Source: Cytophagales bacterium
GTDB lineage: Bacteria > Bacteroidota > Bacteroidia > Cytophagales > Cyclobacteriaceae
DNA length: 6,437 nt
Direction of reading: 5' to 3'
Assembly: GCA_003454975.1 (NCBI GenBank)
Contig: DMST01000479.1
Location: forward strand, 39,240-45,676
Positions within the stretch are counted from its first letter, which is position 1. Each line of letters opens with the position of its first letter. Under the pieces are notes generated by a model that worked only from the letters and a program-made list of their open reading frames with translations, was not told the origin of the DNA and searched no databases. The translations under genes were made by a program, and so were the position numbers. Of the stretch, positions 1-6,437 are shown in pieces.

Positions 1-1687
1 CGGCAGTGCAAGCATCCACAAACAGGTTGTAGGGCGAATTCACTGTGTAGAGCGTGCCGTTGGTATTGCGGGTGTAGCCTTTCATGGGTTCGCAAACCCC
101 CAATAGGGTACGCAGGGTGGCTTGGTCCTCAGCATGGACTGCCGTGCGGCGTACGTACTGGTCAGCAAAGGAGAGATGCTGTAGGCCTAGCAGCTCTAGG
201 TGGCGGTTCATCACTTCTAAGCGGCGATACATACTGGCCACATCGTTTACGGCTACTGGAGACCAAAGACGCTCAGCCACGGCCGCCGTGCGGGGCCATA
301 GTCGGCTATCAATGGAGGCAGGGGTGATCAGCTCTGCCCACATGCAGGCTTCGCCTCCCAAAATATTTTCGGCTTGTTCTTCCGTAAGAGCACCTTCTAC
401 CGGCATGGGGTCTGCCAGGTAGTGGCTCTCTGCTGGCAACAAGAGATCAATGTAGTAGCCCATACTCACTACTACCTGATGCCCCTTGCGGGCTGCTCGG
501 GCGTGGGGCAAATTCTCCGGTTCGGCAATCCAACCCCGCCAAGCCTGAATCATAGCTGATGTAGGCAGGTCACCATCCAGAATCTCGTCCCAGCCCATCA
601 TTTTCTTACCCAAGGGGGCCAGGATCTCTTGCAGGCGCACATTGAAATAGTTCTGTAACTCGTGCTGGTCGGCATAGCCTTTTTCCTTCATGAAGGCCTG
701 AATCTCCTCATTCTCTTCCCAATGCTTGCCTTCGTTTTCGTCTCCCCCAATGTGGAAGTACCCATCCGGGAACAGGGTTGCCATTTCTTCGAAAACGATC
801 TGCAAGCGATCGTAGGTGGCCTCATTGGTAGGGTCTAGGGTAGGGTCAAAAATTCCAGCGTAAATCTGTAAGGCATACGTAGTGTCCTTACTGCCCAGTT
901 CTGGGTAGGCGGTCAGGATGGCCGAAGCATGTCCTGGCACATCTACCTCGGGCATTACGCGTATGCCCCGTTCTGCTGCGTAGGCTACAATTTCATGAAT
1001 CTGATCTTGAGTATAGTACTCTCCATTTGATGCTTTCTCATGCAGCTCTGGTGAGTTTTTCAGCTCTACGCGCCAGCCGTGGTCGTCGCACAAGTGCCAG
1101 TGCAAAACATTCATTTTTACGGCTGCCATACCGTCTAGGGTCCGTTTAACTACATGCACAGGCATGAAATGCCGAGAAACGTCCAACAACAAACCCCGCC
1201 AGCCAAAACGAGGCTCATCTTGTATGCGTACCCCCCGTATGTAAGGGCCCTCCGCATCGTAGGCTACTAATTGCAAAAGGGTTTCCAGGCCACGCATGGC
1301 GCCAATGTCGGTAGCAGCGCTGAGTTGTACGCCTTGGCCCTCCACGGTGAGCTGATAGGACTCATCCACCCCCAACTCCACGGAGCTTACTAGCTCAATA
1401 CTGATGGTAAGGTGTGCGTAGGCGTTTTGCTGTGTGGGTAGGGTAGGTAATTTCAAATATCCAGTGAGTGAGCCCAGCCGCTGAATAAACCCTTGGGTGT
1501 ACTGGCCGAGCGAGCCATTCAGCAAACCATCAGGACCTTCTATGTTTACGGAGAAATCAGCCGGAATACGGAAGGGGTCGTTGGTCCATTCGATGGATTT
1601 GGGTACGGGCATAAGAACCTCAGGTTGGGACTGAGCTTGAAGGCTGGTAGCCACCATCCACGTGCATACAAGTAGGAGGGAACGCAT
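1..1687 (-). CDS. Exported beta-N-acetylhexosaminidase, glycoside hydrolase family 20 (C-terminus cut by window edge)
   Basis: Removes terminal beta-linked GlcNAc or GalNAc from glycans or chito-oligosaccharides, probably in the periplasm or outside the cell. The reading frame is open from the ATG at 1687 to the left edge (562 codons, no stop). Residues 1-18 look like a type I signal peptide (MRSLLLVCTWMVATSLQA, cut before Gln19), which supports this start. Residues about 24-155 fit the GH20b N-terminal domain, and the catalytic TIM barrel begins near 158. Visible motifs are WRG at 163-165 (Arg164, the expected substrate-binding arginine), LHWHLCDDHGWR at 195-206, PEVDVPGHA at 246-254, HIGGDE at 312-317 with the catalytic Asp316-Glu317 pair, GWDE at 365-368, AWRGW at 382-386 and GGEACMWAE at 444-452. 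Asp-Glu is the known pair for substrate-assisted catalysis with retention. The barrel seems to end near residue 500, and a further C-terminal part continues outside the window. The exact substrate (chitin, host glycan or peptidoglycan sugar) cannot be told. Its start lies 87 bases after the membrane-protein gene. Confidence 0.96.
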   Translation of the reverse strand, partial: MRSLLLVCTWMVATSLQAQSQPEVLMPVPKSIEWTNDPFRIPADFSVNIEGPDGLLNGSLGQYTQGFIQRLGSLTGYLKLPTLPTQQNAYAHLTISIELVSSVELGVDESYQLTVEGQGVQLSAATDIGAMRGLETLLQLVAYDAEGPYIRGVRIQDEPRFGWRGLLLDVSRHFMPVHVVKRTLDGMAAVKMNVLHWHLCDDHGWRVELKNSPELHEKASNGEYYTQDQIHEIVAYAAERGIRVMPEVDVPGHASAILTAYPELGSKDTTYALQIYAGIFDPTLDPTNEATYDRLQIVFEEMATLFPDGYFHIGGDENEGKHWEENEEIQAFMKEKGYADQHELQNYFNVRLQEILAPLGKKMMGWDEILDGDLPTSAMIQAWRGWIAEPENLPHARAARKGHQVVVSMGYYIDLLLPAESHYLADPMPVEGALTEEQAENILGGEACMWAELITPASIDSRLWPRTAAVAERLWSPVAVNDVASMYRRLEVMNRHLELLGLQHLSFADQYVRRTAVHAEDQATLRTLLGVCEPMKGYTRNTNGTLYTVNSPYNLFVDACTA

Positions 1688-1774
1688 AAGAGAGGGTATA
1701 TTTCAAACCGGTAATATAGGAGATTTCCAAGGTAACTCTACCTATTGGAACGATTGGCGGCCTTCATGAACGAT

Positions 1775-2218
1775 TTACCCCCTGGGAAAAACGCGCCTTA
1801 ATGTACGAATCCAGCCAGTGAGCCAGAGAAGGGAGAGAAAGGCCAATACATATCCTATTTGTTTCACCTGGGGCCAAATGGGTTCTGCATTGTAAATAAA
1901 GGTGCGTCTTGCATAGGCCCAGATGTCCCACAAGCCGTACAAAAAGCCACCCAAGAGCACCAATACCCAAGCCCACTCCAAAGACCTGAGTCGGGTACGT
2001 GGTCTGCGTAACAGGAGGAATCCCAAATGGCGGAGTAGCAGGCCCAGCATCCAGAAGAAGAGAAACCCTTCCCACCATACCCACAATAGAGAGGCGCTAT
2101 CAGGGCCTATATAAGTTACGGAAGGAAAGGTCCAGCCAGTAAGAACACCATAGCCTAGGATTCCAATGGCAAAAAAAGGGAGATGGCCCAGCCAATATCT
2201 AGTAGAGGTAGAATCCAT
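1775..2218 (-). CDS. Small tryptophan-rich membrane protein of unknown function, four predicted helices
   Basis: I do not recognise a family. The 147-residue product has four hydrophobic stretches, at about 9-28, 43-70, 82-101 and 119-137. The basic loop RRPRTRLR (71-78) and the basic tail RTLRR (138-142) suggest, by the positive-inside rule, that both termini are cytoplasmic. There are 13 tryptophans (about 9%), many near predicted helix ends. No cysteine, histidine cluster, conserved acidic pair or other catalytic signature stands out. The ATG at 2218 is chosen because the first helix follows directly and the frame is coherent; no Shine-Dalgarno sequence precedes it, as is usual in Bacteroidota. 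The gene begins 70 bases after the uvrB stop and ends at a TAA 87 bases before the hexosaminidase start, so it may share a transcript with either. That it is a real gene rests on the coherent membrane-protein pattern and on its filling the gap in the same direction. A minus-strand open frame at 1764-2084 in another phase is a shadow of it. Confidence 0.75.
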   Translation of the reverse strand: MDSTSTRYWLGHLPFFAIGILGYGVLTGWTFPSVTYIGPDSASLLWVWWEGFLFFWMLGLLLRHLGFLLLRRPRTRLRSLEWAWVLVLLGGFLYGLWDIWAYARRTFIYNAEPIWPQVKQIGYVLAFLSLLWLTGWIRTLRRVFPRG

Positions 2219-2288
2219 GGGAGCAAGAAGTTAGGCAATACCGGCTGGCGGCAAAAGCTCAGGGGTTTATTAAGGAAAAAAAGAAGGA

Positions 2289-4304
2289 CTACCCCTTCAG
2301 CTTTTTCAACTCCTCCAACTCGTCGCGTAGGCGAGCAGCCTCGATAAAGTCCAGATCCTTCGCCGCTTTTTCCATCGCCTTCTGTGTCTTTTTGATCATC
2401 TTCTCCAGCTCGTCCTTGCCCATGTACTTCACCACAGGATCGGCCGCCACACTGAGCTCTTCGGGCTCCACGTAATAGTTCTTAGCCCCCTTCTTGGAAT
2501 CGGCCGCTTTGGTTTGGCCCAATATGGCCTCTTTGGACTTTCGTACACTTCTTGGCGTAATTCCGTGCTTTTGGTTGTACGCTTCCTGGATGCCCCTGCG
2601 TCGGTTAGTCTCGTCTATGGACTCGCGCATAGAGTCAGTGATCTTATCGGCGTACATAATTACCTGGCCGTTTTCGTTCCGTGCGGCCCGACCAATGGTT
2701 TGTACCAACGAGCGTTGATTTCGAAGGAAGCCTTCCTTGTCGGCATCCAAAATAGCCACCAGGGATACTTCGGGTAAGTCCAATCCCTCCCGGAGCAGGT
2801 TCACCCCTACCAGCACATCAAAAATGCCGAGGCGGAGCTCCCTCAATATCTCTACCCGGTCCAAGGTATCTACTTCGGAGTGAATATAGCGGCACTTGAT
2901 GTTGGCCCGCTCCATAAACTTGGTCAGCTCCTCGGCCATGCGCTTGGTGAGGGTAGTCACTAGTACCCGCTCGTCCTTTTTCACCCGCTCGTCAATCTCC
3001 TCTAGTAGGTCATCTATCTGATTGCCAGAGGGCCGAACGTCAATCTCAGGATCCAGCAGTCCTGTAGGGCGAATGATTTGCTCCACCACTACCCCTTCCG
3101 ATTCACGCAACTCGTAATCACCGGGCGTGGCAGAAACATAAATCACCTGATTCTGCATGTCCTCAAACTCATTGAACGTCAAGGGACGGTTGTCCAGAGC
3201 CGATGGCAAACGGAATCCATAATCTACCAGCGAGGTTTTTCGGCTGCGGTCTCCTCCCCACATGGCGCGCACCTGGGGAGTGGTTACGTGGCTCTCGTCA
3301 ATAAGCATCAGGTAGTCATCCGGAAAATAGTCCAAAAGACAGAAGGGGCGCTGACCGGGATCCCGCCGGTCGAAATACCGGGAATAGTTCTCGATACCGG
3401 AGCAGTAGCCAAGCTCCCGCATCATTTCCAGATCAAATTCGGTCCGCTCCTTTAGGCGCTTTGCTTCCAGAAACCGCATTTCCTTTTCAAAAGCACCCAC
3501 GGCCGTCATCATATCGTCTTGGATTTCGTGTATGGCTTGGTTAAGCGTTTCTTTACCAGTCACGAACAGATTGGCTGGGTATATGGTGATTAGACGTTCT
3601 TCCGACAGCTTTTTCCCGGTTTCAGGATCTATCCGTTGGATGGCCTCAATCTCGTCTCCCCAAAAAATAATGCGGTAGCCAAAATCGCCGTAGGCAACGA
3701 AGATATCTACCGTATCACCTTTCACGCGGAAGGTACCCCGCCGGAAATCCGCCTCACTGCGGCTATAGAGTATGTTCACCAAACTGAACAAGAATTCCTG
3801 CCGGGAAACCACATCCCCCTCTTGCACCTTCACTACATTTTTGCCGAACTCTTCCGGATTACCAATACCGTAGATGCACGATACAGAGGCCACCACGAGC
3901 ACATCCCTGCGTCCGGTGAGTAAGCTAGAGGTAGCTGCCAACCGTAGTTTTTCTATCTCCTCGTTTATAGAAAGGTCTTTTTCTATGTATAGGTTGGTGG
4001 TAGGAATAAAAGCCTCCGGTTGATAATAGTCATAGTAGGAGATGAAATACTCCACGGCATTTTCCGGAAAGAACTGTTTGAACTCGCCATACAGCTGAGC
4101 AGCCAAGGTTTTGTTGTGGCAAAGTACCAAGGTGGGGCGGTTGAGGTTGGCTACTACATTGGCCATGGTAAAGGTTTTTCCCGATCCGGTTACCCCCAGC
4201 AGCACTTGTGCCGGCTCCCCATTTTCTATGCCCTGTATAAGTTGCTCTATGGCGACGGGTTGGTCGCCTGTGGGTTCATATTCCGAAGTGAGCTTAAAAT
4301 CCAT
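2289..4304 (-). CDS. uvrB: UvrABC excinuclease subunit B (UvrB), complete
   Basis: Damage-verifying helicase-like subunit of bacterial nucleotide excision repair. It is loaded by UvrA, clamps one DNA strand behind its beta-hairpin and recruits UvrC for incision. The 671-residue length is typical. Motifs in order: Q-like motif GDQP (13-16), Walker A GVTGSGKT (37-44), beta-hairpin YYDYYQPEAF from residue 90, UvrA-binding domain about 155-250, Walker B LMLIDESH (332-339), YVSATPG (389-395), GVNLLREGLDLPE (500-512), QTIGRAARN (535-543), and a C-terminal UVR domain (about 633-671) with the DFIEAARLRDELEELKK pattern that binds UvrC. All ATPase and DNA-contact motifs are intact. The start MDFKLTSEYEPTGDQP matches the family's usual N-terminus. 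The gene follows the LRR gene after 87 bases and has a possible promoter of its own at 4344-4377. Identification is certain; no SOS operator was recognised. Confidence 0.99.
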   Translation of the reverse strand: MDFKLTSEYEPTGDQPVAIEQLIQGIENGEPAQVLLGVTGSGKTFTMANVVANLNRPTLVLCHNKTLAAQLYGEFKQFFPENAVEYFISYYDYYQPEAFIPTTNLYIEKDLSINEEIEKLRLAATSSLLTGRRDVLVVASVSCIYGIGNPEEFGKNVVKVQEGDVVSRQEFLFSLVNILYSRSEADFRRGTFRVKGDTVDIFVAYGDFGYRIIFWGDEIEAIQRIDPETGKKLSEERLITIYPANLFVTGKETLNQAIHEIQDDMMTAVGAFEKEMRFLEAKRLKERTEFDLEMMRELGYCSGIENYSRYFDRRDPGQRPFCLLDYFPDDYLMLIDESHVTTPQVRAMWGGDRSRKTSLVDYGFRLPSALDNRPLTFNEFEDMQNQVIYVSATPGDYELRESEGVVVEQIIRPTGLLDPEIDVRPSGNQIDDLLEEIDERVKKDERVLVTTLTKRMAEELTKFMERANIKCRYIHSEVDTLDRVEILRELRLGIFDVLVGVNLLREGLDLPEVSLVAILDADKEGFLRNQRSLVQTIGRAARNENGQVIMYADKITDSMRESIDETNRRRGIQEAYNQKHGITPRSVRKSKEAILGQTKAADSKKGAKNYYVEPEELSVAADPVVKYMGKDELEKMIKKTQKAMEKAAKDLDFIEAARLRDELEELKKLKG

Positions 4305-4343
4305 GTGCGTTGACTGCTAGCCTCCTGTAGGTATTTTACGAAA

Positions 4344-4377
4344 CCAATTTACCGTTTCCGGTGATACTTATCGCAAA
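4344..4377 (-). promoter_or_regulatory. Possible Bacteroidota-type promoter for uvrB
   Basis: On the minus strand TTTG (4377-4374) is followed after 22 bases by TAAATTGG (4351-4344). This is one base off the known Bacteroidota -7 element TAnnTTTG, with a -33 element TTTG. Transcription would begin roughly 30 bases before the uvrB ATG. The spacer holds a perfect 4-base inverted repeat around four bases (ACCG-N4-CGGT, 4351-4362), which could be chance. The spacing is at the long end of the described range and one position mismatches, so this is only a candidate. Confidence 0.3.
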
Positions 4378-4391
4378 TGCATTTTTGCTTT

Positions 4392-5186
4392 CTATGGTTC
4401 CCCCTTTCGATAGTATTCTGCAAGGGCGTCAGAGCCTTCACAAATGGCTTGAAAAAGCGGACGTTCCAATGGATTTCCCATTACATATACAGCTTTTTCA
4501 TAATAGCTATTTTCATCCAGAACCAGGGGTAGTTCCATGTCCCAAATCCACCGGGGTATCTGACTTAATTTGTTATGGCTAAAATCAGCCATCGATAGCT
4601 CTGCCTGTTTGGGTAATTCCTCCAGACTTTTCAACTTATTATGACTCAAAAACAGCCGTTTGAGCTGAGTCATGCGGTGCATAGGAGGCAACTCTAGTAG
4701 TAGGCAATGATTGAGGTAAAGAGAGCTGAGTTGTGTCAGGTTTTCCAGGAAGGAGAAGTTGGGGATAAGCGTGTGAGATAGGTTGAGCCTTTTAAGTTGT
4801 AGGCAAGATGCTAAATCCTCTGCTCCCAAAATGGGATTGTCACGGTAGTCGAACCAAGTCAGTTTTTGAAGCACTTCGTATTCGGGTAATTCGCGAAACC
4901 TATTGTCGCCAGCTCTCAGGGTAGTCAGGTGCGGGAAGGCAGAGAATTCCTTGGGATTGGTGAGGTCATTTGATGTTACTACCAGGGTGTGGAGCTGGCT
5001 GAGTGGGAATAGAGGTTGCAAACTAGTGAGCCCACAGTTTGAGAGGCTAAGCAATCGGAGATGCTCTAGCGTACTGATTTCCTCTATCTGATCTTCCGAT
5101 AGGCGGAAATCTGATAGGTGCAGAACGGTGTTTTTCTCCTTTTGATTTTGGGAAAGCTTAGATCTAAAGGCGGCCAAATCCTTCAT
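4392..5186 (-). CDS. Cytoplasmic leucine-rich-repeat protein with a ROCO-like C-terminal cap
   Basis: A 264-residue solenoid protein, probably a protein-binding scaffold; its partner and role are unknown. A short charged N-terminus (1-20) is followed by nine repeats in a strict 22-residue period, beginning at residues 21, 43, 65, 87, 109, 131, 153, 175 and 197. Typical units are LKRLFLSHNKLKSLEELPK and LRLLSLSNCGLTSLQPL, i.e. the bacterial LxxLxLSxNxLxxLP type. There is no signal peptide, membrane segment or sorting domain, so it should stay in the cytoplasm, unlike BspA-type surface LRR proteins. The end (237-264, starting GNPLERPLFQAICEG and including ALAEYY) resembles, from memory, the GNPL-x-PP-x-EI-x-x-G-x-x-AI-x-x-YY linker that joins LRR to Roc GTPase domains in bacterial ROCO proteins. 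No Roc P-loop follows: TAG ends the gene and only 87 bases separate it from uvrB. The gene is AT-richer than its neighbours. The ATG at 5186 is the first Met of the frame and gives a sensible N-terminal cap. Confidence 0.85.
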   Translation of the reverse strand: MKDLAAFRSKLSQNQKEKNTVLHLSDFRLSEDQIEEISTLEHLRLLSLSNCGLTSLQPLFPLSQLHTLVVTSNDLTNPKEFSAFPHLTTLRAGDNRFRELPEYEVLQKLTWFDYRDNPILGAEDLASCLQLKRLNLSHTLIPNFSFLENLTQLSSLYLNHCLLLELPPMHRMTQLKRLFLSHNKLKSLEELPKQAELSMADFSHNKLSQIPRWIWDMELPLVLDENSYYEKAVYVMGNPLERPLFQAICEGSDALAEYYRKGEP

Positions 5187-5295
5187 AGGAGTGATTCAAG
5201 CAAGATTTTGGTACTCTCCAAAAACTTTTTCAAATATTTTTTGTCCCCTAGCAAACTATTTCACCAAAAACCGCATCTATAGAATACAAATCCAT

Positions 5296-5326
5296 ACCAA
5301 TGACTAGTAGGTAAAATTGGTTTTTT
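5296..5326 (+). terminator. Weak terminator-like hairpin on the plus strand, without an evident gene upstream
   Basis: ACCAAT (5296-5301) and ATTGGT (5316-5321) form a perfect 6-base stem around a 14-base loop, and the stem runs straight into six T (5321-5326). Read on the plus strand this has the form of a small intrinsic terminator, but the stem is short and A/T-rich and all genes here run the other way. It could be chance, a relic, or the end of an unannotated plus-strand transcript. Confidence 0.2.
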
Positions 5327-5435
5327 AATGGATTGGTGGTTTTGATGGTTCAGCTGTCCTCACAACGGAAAAAGGCTTTGGTCGTGGTACGCCGAAGAGA
5401 CTTTTCGTCTGTGGGGTCAGCATATTTATGGCAGT

Positions 5436-5460
5436 GTAACTTTCTGAAAAAAAGTAACTT
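5436..5460. repeat. Direct repeat GTAACTT, 18-base period, possible operator
   Basis: GTAACTT occurs at 5436-5442 and again at 5454-5460. The pair is bordered by a short inverted match, AGTG (5433-5436) and CACT (5460-5463). The spacing is somewhat under two helical turns. It lies 46-70 bases beyond the radA stop and about 250 bases upstream of the LRR start, so it could be a regulator site or chance in AT-rich DNA. Confidence 0.3.
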
Positions 5461-5506
5461 CACTAAAATGAAACCTTTTTCTCAACTCATTTCAGATAGG
5501 CTGTCC

Positions 5507-6437
5507 TTACATTCTCAACCATCGCACTACCTCATCTATCTTGGCAAAAGCGTGAATTTTGATCTTGTACTTTTCGGGGTCAAATGCTGTTACCCCATAC
5601 TTAGAAACTACAATTCGTTCAAAGCCCAGTTTTTCCGCCTCGGCGATGCGGGCTTCTAGCCGACTTGCCGTGCGTAGCTCTCCGCCAAGCCCTATTTCAG
5701 CAGCAAAGCACATACGGTCAGCCAGGGCCTGTTCGTGAAGGGAAGAAACAATGGCCATACAAACGGCCAAGTCCAAAGCGGGATCCTCTACTTTTAGACC
5801 TCCGGCTACGTTGATGAACACATCCTCGGTACCCAGCCGAAAACCGCCGCGCTTCTCTAGAACAGCAATAAGCATATTGAGGCGCTTAGCATCCAGCCCT
5901 GTAGTACTTCGCTGAGGGGTACCGTATGCTGCCGGGCTTACCAGGCTTTGGAGCTCAATTAGTAAGGGGCGATTTCCTTCCATGGTAGCACCCGTTGCCA
6001 CCCCAGCTAGCGGTTCATCACGTTGCGATAGCAAAATTTCAGAAGGGTTGCTTACCTGCCGAAGCCCGTCACCGCGCATTTCGTAGATGCCCAACTCACT
6101 CGTAGAACCAAAACGGTTTTTGGTGGTGCGCAGAATCCGGTAAATACCGTTTCGTTCGCCCTCAAATTGTAACACGGTATCTACCATGTGCTCTAGCACC
6201 TTAGGCCCGGCAATGGAGCCGTCCTTGGTGATGTGACCGATTAAGAAAACCGGCGTCCCCGTTTCTTTGGCAAACCGCATGAGCTCACCGGCACACTCGC
6301 GCACCTGGCTTATAGAGCCTGCCATACTCTCGATCCGTGCGGTGTGCAGCGTTTGAATGGAATCAACTACCAGTACATCGGGCTGTACCTCTTCTGCTTG
6401 CTGAAAGATGTTTTGGGTATTCGTTTCTGTCAGGATA
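5507..6437 (-). CDS. radA: DNA repair protein RadA (Sms), N-terminus cut by window edge
   Basis: RecA-like ATPase that drives branch migration and processing of recombination intermediates. The frame is open from the right edge to TAA at 5507-5509, giving the last 309 residues. Against the usual length of about 455-460, roughly 145-150 N-terminal residues, with the C4 zinc finger and Walker A, lie outside. Visible are Walker B LVVDSIQT (6350-6373), the LIGHITKDGSIAGPKVLEHMVD stretch in two parts (LIGHITKDGS, then IAGPKVLEHMVD), and the RadA signature KNRFG (6107-6121). The C-terminal Lon-protease-like domain follows, with DVFINVAGGLKVEDPALDLA and AAEIGLGGELR. As known for RadA, that domain has no Lon catalytic serine at the ALDLA position and serves as a scaffold rather than a protease. 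The Met at 6325 is internal: the coding frame, including Walker B, continues upstream of it. The protein ends WLRM. Identification is very secure. Confidence 0.98.
   Translation of the reverse strand, partial: ILTETNTQNIFQQAEEVQPDVLVVDSIQTLHTARIESMAGSISQVRECAGELMRFAKETGTPVFLIGHITKDGSIAGPKVLEHMVDTVLQFEGERNGIYRILRTTKNRFGSTSELGIYEMRGDGLRQVSNPSEILLSQRDEPLAGVATGATMEGNRPLLIELQSLVSPAAYGTPQRSTTGLDAKRLNMLIAVLEKRGGFRLGTEDVFINVAGGLKVEDPALDLAVCMAIVSSLHEQALADRMCFAAEIGLGGELRTASRLEARIAEAEKLGFERIVVSKYGVTAFDPEKYKIKIHAFAKIDEVVRWLRM

Larger units (their letters stand above)
5187..5506. other. 320-base AT-rich intergenic region between radA and the LRR gene
   Basis: No convincing gene is seen here. The region must carry the 3' end of the radA transcript and the promoter of the LRR gene, but I found no clean TTTG/TAnnTTTG pair before the LRR start. 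The nearest -7-like match is AATATTTG (minus strand, 5238-5231), without a correctly spaced upstream box. The row 5221-5280 has only 18 G+C in 60. It contains the direct repeat at 5436-5460 and the plus-strand hairpin at 5296-5326, listed separately. Confidence 0.6.

Noticed and set aside
1688..1774. Promoter for the hexosaminidase gene, TACCTTGG on the minus strand
   Set aside because: One mismatch in the -7 box and no TTTG at a proper distance upstream.
1764..2084. Minus-strand 106-codon frame overlapping the membrane-protein gene
   Set aside because: It lies inside the better membrane-protein frame in another phase and has no coherent features.
2494..4320. Several plus-strand open frames opposite uvrB
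   Set aside because: They mirror a fully conserved gene on the other strand and show no family resemblance.
4321..4326. AGGAGG (minus strand) upstream of uvrB as a Shine-Dalgarno site
   Set aside because: It lies 16 bases before the ATG, too far for a normal site, and Bacteroidota rarely rely on such sites.
4376..4391. GCAAA-N6-TTTGC hairpin just after the LRR stop as a terminator
   Set aside because: Only a 5-base stem and no following T tract on the minus strand.
5325..5423. 32-codon minus-strand open frame in the radA-LRR gap, beginning MLTPQTKS and ending SKPPIH
   Set aside because: Short, low complexity, no ribosome-binding or family signal, and such a frame is expected by chance in 320 bases.
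5333..5659. Plus-strand open frame of 108 codons
   Set aside because: Its second half is antisense to the end of radA and its sequence shows no domain; treated as a shadow.
6323..6325. Met at 6325 as the radA start
   Set aside because: The coding frame continues upstream with the Walker B segment LVVDSIQT, so this Met is internal.
1..6437. CRISPR array, tRNA or rRNA gene, insertion sequence, attachment site
   Set aside because: No regularly spaced repeats, cloverleaf-like stretch, transposase frame or terminal inverted repeats were seen.

Overview
The window is an ordinary chromosomal stretch from a member of the Bacteroidota, most likely the Cytophagales/Hymenobacteraceae side of the phylum. 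That placement is inferred from the style of the UvrB and RadA proteins, a secreted GH20 hexosaminidase of the Bacteroidota type, and start codons without a well-placed Shine-Dalgarno sequence. G+C is moderate. The species cannot be named from the sequence alone.

All five genes lie on the minus strand, so transcription runs from high to low coordinates. In that order they are: the C-terminal two thirds of the DNA repair protein RadA (entering at the right edge, ending at 5507); a 320-base AT-rich gap; a small cytoplasmic leucine-rich-repeat protein (5186 to 4392); UvrB, complete, of nucleotide excision repair (4304 to 2289); a small tryptophan-rich four-helix membrane protein of unknown function (2218 to 1775); and the N-terminal 562 residues of an exported beta-N-acetylhexosaminidase (1687 down to the left edge).

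Gaps between the last four genes are short (87, 70 and 87 bases) and show no convincing terminator on the coding strand, so partial read-through is possible. The genes do not form an obvious pathway. RadA and UvrB both act in DNA repair but are not partners, and the hexosaminidase is an envelope or exported glycan-degrading enzyme.

Nothing here looks like a new multi-gene system. The most worthwhile item is the LRR protein. It has nine regular 22-residue repeats and ends in a segment that resembles the LRR-to-GTPase linker of bacterial ROCO proteins, yet it stops where the GTPase domain would start. It also sits in an AT-richer patch between two repair genes. The gap upstream of it holds a direct repeat and an opposite-strand hairpin with a T tract, neither explained by a neighbouring gene.
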